6,186 nt of DNA from Acidobacteriaceae bacterium (GTDB lineage: Bacteria > Acidobacteriota > Terriglobia > Terriglobales > SbA1). A program made the translations under genes and the position numbers. The notes below the pieces were generated by a model. It worked only from the letters and a program-made list of their open reading frames with translations, was not told the DNA's origin and made no database searches. How positions within the stretch are numbered: position 1 is the stretch's first letter; every line of letters starts with the position of its first letter. Location: positions 1-6,186 of the forward strand of contig PLEA01000233.1 of assembly GCA_003136335.1 (NCBI GenBank), given 5' to 3'. Shown here piece after piece: positions 1 to 5,238 of the stretch.

Positions 1-114
1 ACCAACGAAATCTTCATCGAAAACGGCCGCTTCCACGGCAAACAAATCGCGGAGGACCTGAAGAAAAACCTGCGGCCCGGTTTCCGGCGGGATGGTCTCA
101 CTCCCCAGCAATAA
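1..114 (+). CDS. C-terminal end of an unrecognised protein (5' truncated)
   Basis: The first reading frame is open from base 1 and stops with TAA at 112-114, giving 37 residues that begin TNEIFIENGRFHGKQIAEDL and end in a basic, proline-containing tail (RPGFRRDGLTPQQ). The gene starts outside the window. The codon composition looks coding (GC-rich third positions) and no competing frame covers the stretch. I do not recognise the family: the piece is hydrophilic, with a likely short helix around KQIAEDLKKNL, and contains no diagnostic motif. It points towards the convergent PEP-CTERM gene, 132 nt away. No U-tract terminator follows it directly. The hairpin at 201-222 could stop its transcript, but its T-rich side serves the other strand. 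Confidence 0.55.
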   Translation, partial: TNEIFIENGRFHGKQIAEDLKKNLRPGFRRDGLTPQQ

Positions 115-190
115 GCTTTTTCACAAGCCTCATCTGGGAGTTGCCCAAAGCGGAATCCTCGCAAAGTTCTTGAGGCAATCAGGAAGCAGA

Positions 191-222
191 CAAAACAAAA
201 CCTCGGGCAGGTTCGCCCGAGG
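191..222 (-). terminator. Rho-independent terminator of the PEP-CTERM gene
   Basis: A perfect 8-bp inverted repeat, CCTCGGGC at 201-208 and GCCCGAGG at 215-222, encloses a 6-nt loop (AGGTTC). Read on the minus strand, the hairpin is followed at once by TTTTGTTTTG (200-191), a classical U-tract. It begins 25 nt past the stop codon of the PEP-CTERM gene, which ends at 247. On the plus strand the hairpin is followed by CCTGAAAAAC, so it is a poor terminator in that direction. Confidence 0.85.
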
Positions 223-249
223 CCTGAAAAACAGATAGTGAATCAGCTA

Positions 250-333
250 GCCGCGCAGCTTGCGCCGTATTTGGGTAGCTATACCAACCAATCCCGTGCC
301 CAGCAAGGCCAGTGATCCTGGTTCAGGGACCGG
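250..333 (-). other. PEP-CTERM exosortase recognition tail
   Basis: The last 28 residues of the gene form the tripartite sorting signal: a Pro-Val-Pro-Glu-Pro motif, a hydrophobic segment (LALLGTGLVGIA) and a terminal basic cluster (RRKLR). In known systems the exosortase (EpsH family) recognises the PEP motif after Sec export. No exosortase gene is in this window, so the enzyme must be encoded elsewhere, as is usual. Confidence 0.9.
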
Positions 334-858
334 ACTGGTTTCGCCTTCAAAGATGCCGGCCTCCGAGTTGGGTGTGATGTAGAGAACTTGGCCGTTTGAC
401 GGATTGATGATTTCCGCATACAAAGCCGTTCCATAGGGAACGCCACTAGCGGTTACCGAAAATGGCATGCTGGTGATTGTCCCCAGGTTTGCATATCCAA
501 AGGCGACGTTTTTGTAGTCCATTCCAAGTGCCTGCCAGGTGGTGGGGATCGCACCAACCCTCCGCTTGTTCTTCATAGTGATTGGATTTTATCGGCGAAG
601 CTGGACAGCCCATTAAACGACACGCCATTGACGGTCCCCCCCATCCCGTTAGGGAAGGCTGCCACGATGACGAGTTCATCTCCAATGACCGACTTGCCAT
701 TGACGGAGATGGTGAAAGTGTCGCTTCCCAACAGGACGTTCACGCCGCCCGTCGAATTGTCCCTACCAGTTCCGTTAAAGTTCACGACGTTAGGAGCCGG
801 ACGGGTTACCGCTTTTATTTGTGGGACAGGTGAAAGAGGCGAAATCGTCACAGGTATC

Positions 859-930
859 GGCTAGGGTCGCCCCTGAAAAGATCAGAAGTAGAGAAGCCGA
901 AACGGCCAGAAGTCTCGAAAATCCACGCAT
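859..930 (-). other. Sec signal peptide of the PEP-CTERM protein
   Basis: Twenty-four residues: a short basic n-region (MRGFSR), a hydrophobic core (LLAVSASLLLIF), and a c-region SGATLA that fits the AXA rule for signal peptidase I, with Asp-Thr-Cys following. PEP-CTERM proteins characteristically carry such a signal. The Cys after the site is at +3, so a lipobox is not indicated. Confidence 0.75.
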
Positions 931-961
931 AGTGATAAGGGTCTCAACCCCGTCACCTAGG

Positions 962-978
962 TTGCACGACTCATGCCA
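962..978 (-). promoter_or_regulatory. Sigma-54-like (-24/-12) promoter for the PEP-CTERM gene
   Basis: On the minus strand 978-962 reads TGGCATGAGTCGTGCAA. The GG (977-976) and GC (965-964) doublets are exactly 12 nt apart, as required for RpoN promoters (consensus TGGCACG-N4-TTGCW). TGGCA and TGCA match; the main departures are C to T in the -24 box and T to G in the -12 box. Transcription would start near 952, giving a leader of about 22 nt before ATG 930. Sigma-54 control of PEP-CTERM genes with PrsK/PrsR is known in other bacteria. This assignment is inference from pattern and position. Confidence 0.55.
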
Positions 979-1090
979 CACGCAGTTACGGTAATGCACG
1001 AACTGCTGTTTCGTATGCTGCTGTAAATGAATAGGTTAGAATTAGTCGGCTTGGACGTTAAATTCCTCCCTTCGCGCATCGGTGAAAACA

Positions 1091-1109
1091 GTTGCACGAC
1101 TTTTGCCAG
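1091..1109. promoter_or_regulatory. Second sigma-54-like element, direction ambiguous
   Basis: On the minus strand 1108-1092 reads TGGCAAAAGTCGTGCAA, with GG and GC 12 nt apart. On the plus strand the same bases read TTGCACGACTTTTGCC, close to TGGCACG-N4-TTGC but with T in place of the first essential G. The element shares its first 11 bases (GTTGCACGACT) and 16 of 18 positions overall with 961-978. It could be a second start site for the PEP-CTERM gene (leader about 150 nt), a start for the MFS gene (leader about 80 nt), or an activator or relic copy. Confidence 0.3.
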
Positions 1110-1145
1110 GCTTTTAACAATTGCCCTGGGTTTTTCTGGAGAAAA

Positions 1146-1161
1146 TGGCACGAAAACGGCG
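1146..1161 (+). promoter_or_regulatory. Possible sigma-54 promoter for the MFS gene
   Basis: The stretch reads TGGCACGAAAACGGCG. The -24 box TGGCACG matches the consensus fully, and GG (1147-1148) and GC (1159-1160) are 12 nt apart. The -12 box is CGGC instead of TTGC, which is a weakness. A start near 1172 would give a leader of about 25 nt before ATG 1197. Three other plus-strand TGGCACG words in the window (from 3005, 4251 and 6039, all inside gene bodies) lack the GC at the right distance. The 7-mer alone is therefore not significant here; its position and spacing are what support it. Confidence 0.4.
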
Positions 1162-1196
1162 CGGAGCACAGGAGCCCGGCTAAACTTGAAGCCCGC

Positions 1197-2519
1197 ATGG
1201 AACCCCAACCGGAGCGCACTGTCCCATCGATTTCGCTTGCGTCCTACACTCGCCTGCTGCGTCACAACCGCAATTTCCGGCGGCTCTGGCTGGCGCAGAT
1301 TGTCAGTGAGATCGGGGATTGGTTTTACACGCTTTCGATTTACACCCTGCTGCTGCAGTTGACCGGACACGCCGGTTCTGTAGCATTAGCTTTAGTTCTA
1401 CAGGTTTTACCGCAGACGCTGGTCGGTCCGACGGCGGGCGTGGTGAACGACCGGGTGCGCCGCAAGAACGTCATGATCGCGGCCGACATCGTGCGTTTCG
1501 TGGTGGTGTTGACGATGTTGTTCGTGCGTTCCCGCTCGACGGTCTGGCTCATCTATTCCTTGCTGCTGGCGGAAACCACGATGGCCGCGTTCTTTGAACC
1601 GGCCCGCAGTTCAGTAATTCCCAACATCGCCACCGAGGATGAAGTCCTCGTCGCCAACACCCTGTCGTCGGCGACCTGGTCGGTGAACCTGCTGATTGGA
1701 GCGGCCGTCGGCGGAGTGGTCGCGGCTTTTTTCGGACGCGACGTGGTCTTCATTCTTAATGCACTTTCGTTTCTTACGTCGGCGTTGCTGATCAGCGGAA
1801 TGCGTTTCGCCGAGCCTCATGCCGAAGCCGCCGCTCCGCTGCGCCCGCGCGATCTCGTCGACTACTCTCCGGTGTTGGAAGGGATTCGCTACATCCGCAG
1901 TCACCCGACTTTATTGCCGGCAGTTTTTGCCAAAGCCGGCGAATTGATGGTGGGACCAAGTTGGGTCATCTTTACGGTGATGGGCGCGCGAGAGTTTGCC
2001 GTGCACGGGCGCGGCATCGATGCTGCGGGCGGGGCCATGCTCGGCATGAGCATCCTGCTCGGCGGACGCGGCCTCGGGGCGATGGTGGGGCCCGTGGTGG
2101 CGGCGCGGTGGGCGGGACGCAGCGACCATCGACTGCGCCTCGGCATTCTCTTCGGCTATCTCACCATCGCGTTCGGGTACTGCGTGCTGGGCGCCAGCCG
2201 TAGTGTCTGGATGGCGGCCGCTTGTGCCATGCTGGCGCACGCGGGAGGCTCGACGGTCTGGGTCTTCTCCACGACCCTGCTGCAGTTTCATACCGAAGAC
2301 CGCTTCCGTGGGCGCGTCTTCTCCGCGGACCTTGGCCTGGGCAGCCTTACGTTCGCCATCACCGCGTATCTGGCTGGGCGCTTCCTGGATGCGGGAATCT
2401 CAGCCCGCATGGTCGCGACCAGCACGGGTTTGCTGATGCTGATCCCGGCCGCGATCCTCGCGTTCGCGCTCCGTGCAGGCCGGTCGCATGCGTTCCCCGG
2501 TTCGCATCGCGAGACGTGA
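1197..2519 (+). CDS. MFS transporter, MFS_3/EntS-like exporter
   Basis: A 440-residue inner-membrane protein with about 12 predicted hydrophobic segments, the usual size of the MFS_3 (EntS-like) drug, siderophore or metabolite exporters, driven by the proton gradient. After a polar N-terminus comes NFRRLWLAQIVSEIGDWF (residues 26-43), typical of this subfamily at the start of helix 1. The loop between helices 2 and 3 carries a motif-A-like stretch, AGVVNDRVRRKN (80-91), with Asp85 and the basic run. A second, half-repeat version is RFRGRVFS (369-376). The central cytoplasmic linker is near 203-235. The frame stays open upstream to a TTG at 1092, but ATG 1197 fits the family N-terminus; only a weak GAAG lies 5 nt before it. 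The divergent PEP-CTERM gene shares its promoter region, and the P450 follows in the same direction after 101 nt, so co-transcription is possible. The substrate cannot be read from the sequence. Confidence 0.88.
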   Translation: MEPQPERTVPSISLASYTRLLRHNRNFRRLWLAQIVSEIGDWFYTLSIYTLLLQLTGHAGSVALALVLQVLPQTLVGPTAGVVNDRVRRKNVMIAADIVRFVVVLTMLFVRSRSTVWLIYSLLLAETTMAAFFEPARSSVIPNIATEDEVLVANTLSSATWSVNLLIGAAVGGVVAAFFGRDVVFILNALSFLTSALLISGMRFAEPHAEAAAPLRPRDLVDYSPVLEGIRYIRSHPTLLPAVFAKAGELMVGPSWVIFTVMGAREFAVHGRGIDAAGGAMLGMSILLGGRGLGAMVGPVVAARWAGRSDHRLRLGILFGYLTIAFGYCVLGASRSVWMAAACAMLAHAGGSTVWVFSTTLLQFHTEDRFRGRVFSADLGLGSLTFAITAYLAGRFLDAGISARMVATSTGLLMLIPAAILAFALRAGRSHAFPGSHRET

Positions 2520-2556
2520 CTTCATTCTGTTCGAGGCGAGTTGTAGGACATGGATG

Positions 2557-2599
2557 ATGATAAGTTAGAAGCTGTGGCTTATCATTCACAATCGATAAG
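2557..2599. repeat. Alternating GATAAG / CTTATC / GATAAG arms between the MFS and P450 genes
   Basis: ATGATAAG (2557-2564) is complementary to CTTATCAT (2578-2585), a perfect 8-bp stem with a 13-nt loop. The middle arm CTTATC (2578-2583) can instead pair with a third copy, GATAAG (2594-2599), with a 10-nt loop. The two stems exclude each other. No U-tract follows, so this is not a standard terminator. It ends about 20 nt before the P450 start and could be a regulator site or leader structure, or chance. Confidence 0.35.
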
Positions 2600-2620
2600 A
2601 GAGATACTTGCGACCAGCTT

Positions 2621-3964
2621 ATGATGCCGTTGGTTCGTCCACCCGGTCCTAGGAATCGCGGGATCATCGGGAACTTCCCGTTGGGAAGCCCGGATCCGCT
2701 CGGACTGTACACGCAGTGGGCTCGTCAATATGGTGACATCTTTTACTACCGCGTTTTTTCCCGTCACATCTATTTCCTCAACCACCCCGACCTTATCGAG
2801 CAGGTTTTGGTAACCAACTACCAAAGTTTCGTCAAAGGCGAAGCCCTCCAGTTCAACCGCCGGATCTTTGGAAACGGTCTGTTAACCAACGACGGAGATT
2901 CGTGGCTGCAGCAGCGGCACCTCATCCAACCGGCTTTTCACCGGGGCAGAATTGAGTACTACGGCGACACCATGGTGGCCTATACGGAGCGGATGATGGC
3001 CGCCTGGCACGATGGTGAAGTGCGTGACATTCATCTGGACATGATGCACCTCGCGCTGGAAGTTGTGGCTAAGGCGCTTTTTGATGTCGAGATCACGGCC
3101 GACAGAGAAAGAATCGCAGATGCGCTGAACACGTTTATGGAACTGGGCTCGCGCGGGCGAATGCTGTTACCTCCAATTCTTCGCCTCTTGCCAACCGCCG
3201 ACAACTTGCGTTACTGGCGTGCCGCCCGTCAACTGGATGACATCGTATACCGCCTTATTCACCAGCGACGCTCCAGTGGCGAGATTGCCGATGACTTGCT
3301 CTCTGGGTTGCTGCAGGCTCAGGGTACAGGAGGGCGTGCGATGTCGGACGAGCAGTTGCGCGATGAGGTGATGACCCTTCTTTTGGCGGGTCACGAAACC
3401 ACGGCGGTTTCGTTATCGTGGACTTGGTATTTGCTGGCGCAGTATCCAGAGGTGGAGAAAAAGCTTTGGTCAGAACTTCGAGCGGTACTGAACGGCAAAA
3501 GCCCAGGAGTGCAAGACCTGTCCAGATTGCCTTACACGGAGCGAGTAGTGAAGGAGGCCATGCGTCTCTACCCCCCAGCCTGGGCGATTGTTCGAAACTC
3601 TCTGAAGGACTGCGATATTGGTGGTTATCGAGTGCCGGCCGGAGCGACGATCATGATGAGCCAGTGGGTGATGCACCGCGACCCCCGCTATTATGACCAA
3701 CCCGAGCGATTCAACCCGGACCGCTGGTTGGATGGGCGCACCAAAGACGCTCCCAAGTTCATTTATTTCCCTTTTGGTGGAGGACCACGCACTTGTATAG
3801 GCGCGTCCTTTGCCGCGATGGAGGCCGCCTTACTGCTGGCAGCGATCGCGCAGAGGTATCAAATCCGGGTGACGCCAGATTTCCCGGTCGAACCATTACC
3901 CACGATTACACTCCGACCCAAGTACGGCATCAAGGTGACCCTCACCCAGCGCGTTGACGGTTAG
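2621..3964 (+). CDS. Cytochrome P450 monooxygenase (class E type)
   Basis: A complete 447-residue haem-thiolate monooxygenase that would insert oxygen into an unactivated C-H bond or a double bond, using electrons from partner proteins not encoded here. All diagnostic elements are present in order: the proline-rich start PPGPRNRG (7-14); C-helix WLQQR (Trp95, Arg99), which contacts haem propionate; I-helix AGHETT (256-261) with the acid and Thr for oxygen activation; K-helix ExxR (Glu312-Arg315) in KEAMRLYPP; PERF (361-364); and the haem loop FGGGPRTCIG (385-394) with ligand Cys392. There is no membrane anchor, so it is probably soluble. The AGHETT I-helix motif and the PERF/FGGGPRTCIG layout resemble fatty-acid and terpenoid hydroxylases of the CYP4/CYP102-like group more than class B bacterial P450s. 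The substrate is unknown. ATG 2621 or 2624 may start it; the ribosome site is weak (GAGAG about 18 nt upstream). Its TAG overlaps the ketosynthase stop on the other strand. Confidence 0.95.
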   Translation: MMPLVRPPGPRNRGIIGNFPLGSPDPLGLYTQWARQYGDIFYYRVFSRHIYFLNHPDLIEQVLVTNYQSFVKGEALQFNRRIFGNGLLTNDGDSWLQQRHLIQPAFHRGRIEYYGDTMVAYTERMMAAWHDGEVRDIHLDMMHLALEVVAKALFDVEITADRERIADALNTFMELGSRGRMLLPPILRLLPTADNLRYWRAARQLDDIVYRLIHQRRSSGEIADDLLSGLLQAQGTGGRAMSDEQLRDEVMTLLLAGHETTAVSLSWTWYLLAQYPEVEKKLWSELRAVLNGKSPGVQDLSRLPYTERVVKEAMRLYPPAWAIVRNSLKDCDIGGYRVPAGATIMMSQWVMHRDPRYYDQPERFNPDRWLDGRTKDAPKFIYFPFGGGPRTCIGASFAAMEAALLLAAIAQRYQIRVTPDFPVEPLPTITLRPKYGIKVTLTQRVDG

Positions 3965-5181
3965 TTATTGGGCCCTCGGAACGCTAGAACAGCATTGAGC
4001 CCACCGAAAGCAAAAGAGTTGGAGAGAGCAAATTCCACCTGGGCCGGACGAGCGTGATTCGGCACCACGTCCAGATTGCAATCTGGGTCAGGGGCCGTAA
4101 AGTTGGCCGTAGGCGGAAGCAGGCCATTCTTTAACGCCAAGACTGTACAGACCGCTTCCATTGCACCGGTAGCACCTAAAGAATGGCCGTGAAGTGACTT
4201 TGTGGAACTTACGGCCAGCCGGTCGGCATGAGCGCCGAAGATTTCACGAATGGCACGCGTTTCCAGGGGATCATTAATCTGCGTGCCCGAACCATGGGCA
4301 TTAATGTAACCGACTTGCTCGGGCAGAAGCCGAGCATCCCGTAATGCCGCTCGCATCGCCAGGACTGGGCCATCGCTCGACAGACGCGTAACGTGATGGG
4401 CGTCCGCCGACATTCCAAAACCCACCACTTCCGCATGAATCATCGCGCCTCGCGCCCTCGCCGCCGCCAGAGGTTCCAATATCAGCATTGCGCCGCCTTC
4501 CCCCAAAATCAAGCCCCGCCGGTCTTTGGAGAAAGGCCGGCACGTATCCGGCGATATAACTCGCAGGGCCTCCCAGGCCTTTAAGAAGCCAAAGCTGAAA
4601 GGAGCCTCGCTGCCACCGGCAATGGCCAGTTCTGCAACCCCATTGCGAACCATCCAAAAAGCTTGGCCGATGGCATGGTTGGAGGAACAACAAGCCGTAG
4701 AGATCGTGTAGGCAGGTCCCGTTATGCCAAACTCCATTGAGATATGGCTGGCGCCGGCATTCGCCATGGCGCGAGGAATGACCAGGGGATCGACTCGACT
4801 TTGATTGCGTTGGTAAAGTTTCGCGAACCCTGCGTCTTGCGTGGACTGGCCGCCCATGCTCGAGCCGGTCACAATCGCGGCCTTCTCGCAAAGCTCCGGG
4901 GCAAGTTTGATTCCAGAATCCTTCAGAGCTTCCCGGGCCGCAATGACCGCGAATTGAGAAAACGGGTCGAGCAATCGTGCACGGCTAGCTTCAAAGTGTT
5001 TGCTGGGGTCATAACCGCAGACTTGAGCGCCGTTCCGAAACCGTAGTTTCGAAAGGTCAATGGAACGAATCGGTGCGATTCCAGATCTGCCTTCGCTGAC
5101 CGCATTCCACGTTTCAGAAGTATTATTGCCCAGGGCACAGATCACGCCCAAGCCTGTGACGACCACTCGCCGCGCGCTCAT
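3961..5181 (-). CDS. Beta-ketoacyl-ACP synthase (FabF/KAS II-like ketosynthase)
   Basis: A 406-residue cytoplasmic thiolase-fold condensing enzyme that joins an acyl chain on its Cys with malonyl-ACP to give beta-ketoacyl-ACP plus CO2. The whole family frame is present: the N-terminal RRVVVTGLGVICALGNN (4-20); the nucleophile loop STACCSSNHAIG (161-172) with Cys164; NAHGSGTQINDPLE (294-307) with His296; SSTKSLHGHSLGATGAMEA (325-343) with Lys328 and His333; and the C-terminal SNSFAFGGLNAVL (387-399). The Cys-His-His triad and the Lys are therefore intact, and the length is close to FabF (about 410). Odd points are a second Cys (165) right after the nucleophile, where Ser, Thr or Ala is usual, and HGSGT in place of HGTGT. 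No ACP, reductase or malonyl transferase is adjacent, which argues against the housekeeping fab operon and for a specialised lipid or metabolite role. The start ATG is preceded by GGTGG at a fair distance. The next gene upstream ends 57 nt away in the same direction, so an operon is possible. Confidence 0.93.
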   Translation of the reverse strand: MSARRVVVTGLGVICALGNNTSETWNAVSEGRSGIAPIRSIDLSKLRFRNGAQVCGYDPSKHFEASRARLLDPFSQFAVIAAREALKDSGIKLAPELCEKAAIVTGSSMGGQSTQDAGFAKLYQRNQSRVDPLVIPRAMANAGASHISMEFGITGPAYTISTACCSSNHAIGQAFWMVRNGVAELAIAGGSEAPFSFGFLKAWEALRVISPDTCRPFSKDRRGLILGEGGAMLILEPLAAARARGAMIHAEVVGFGMSADAHHVTRLSSDGPVLAMRAALRDARLLPEQVGYINAHGSGTQINDPLETRAIREIFGAHADRLAVSSTKSLHGHSLGATGAMEAVCTVLALKNGLLPPTANFTAPDPDCNLDVVPNHARPAQVEFALSNSFAFGGLNAVLAFRGPNN

Positions 5182-5238
5182 GGCTTACCACCAGGCGTGA
5201 CACGATCGAGGGAAGAGTTCACTGCCAGACTCGTCGGC

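Larger units (their letters stand above)
247..930 (-). pseudogene. PEP-CTERM sorting-domain exported protein, interrupted by two opposite frame changes
   Basis: The intact version would be a protein of about 227 residues, exported by Sec, then cleaved and surface-anchored or released by an exosortase. Three pieces line up on the minus strand. Piece one (930 to a stop at 790-792) has a signal peptide MRGFSR-LLAVSASLLLIFSGATLA with likely cleavage after ALA. Piece two (open 860-573, another frame) is rich in Gly, Asn and Thr (NVVNFNGTGRDNSTGG, NGVSFNGLSSF). Piece three (576-247, the first frame again) ends in VPEPGSLALLGTGLVGIA plus RRKLR, the PEP-CTERM tripartite signal. The first shift must lie in 860-793 and the second in about 588-576, where TGA and ATG overlap. 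They compensate each other: one base gained then one lost, or equivalent. Natural decay, assembly error and coupled translation of separate ORFs are all possible. No good Shine-Dalgarno precedes ATG 574-576, which favours one broken gene. Start 930 was chosen because the signal peptide begins there. A sigma-54-like promoter lies just upstream and a strong terminator downstream. Confidence 0.75.

Noticed and set aside
151..180. CCTC...GAGG inverted repeat after the first partial gene as its terminator
   Set aside because: Only 4 bp of stem with a long loop and no T-tract; not distinguishable from chance.
573..860. Middle PEP-CTERM segment as an independent gene starting at GTG 851
   Set aside because: It lacks a ribosome site and signal peptide and fits between the signal-peptide and sorting-tail pieces as the missing middle of one protein.
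1106..1135. Hairpin CCAGG/CCTGG followed by TTTTT on the plus strand, terminator-like
   Set aside because: Only a 5-bp stem (6 with a bulge) around a long loop, and no gene upstream on that strand whose transcript would need ending.
1092..1196. Upstream extension of the MFS frame to a TTG start at 1092
   Set aside because: The extra 35 residues are polar and Trp/Cys/His-rich, unlike MFS N-termini. They overlap the sigma-54-like elements, and ATG 1197 sits right before the conserved start of the family.
957..1370. Minus-strand open frame of 137 codons across the MFS start
   Set aside because: Its sequence is low in recognisable structure, it covers the divergent promoter region and it lies opposite a clear MFS gene; a shadow frame.
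2520..2620. A sigma-70 -35/-10 promoter for the P450
   Set aside because: No hexamer pair with 16-18 nt spacing is better than a loose match; co-transcription from the MFS promoter is equally possible.
4301..4891. Long minus-strand open frame of 196 codons inside the ketosynthase
   Set aside because: It is the alternate frame of a gene whose full catalytic set is in the other frame; the translation is Arg/Gly/Ser-rich without motifs.
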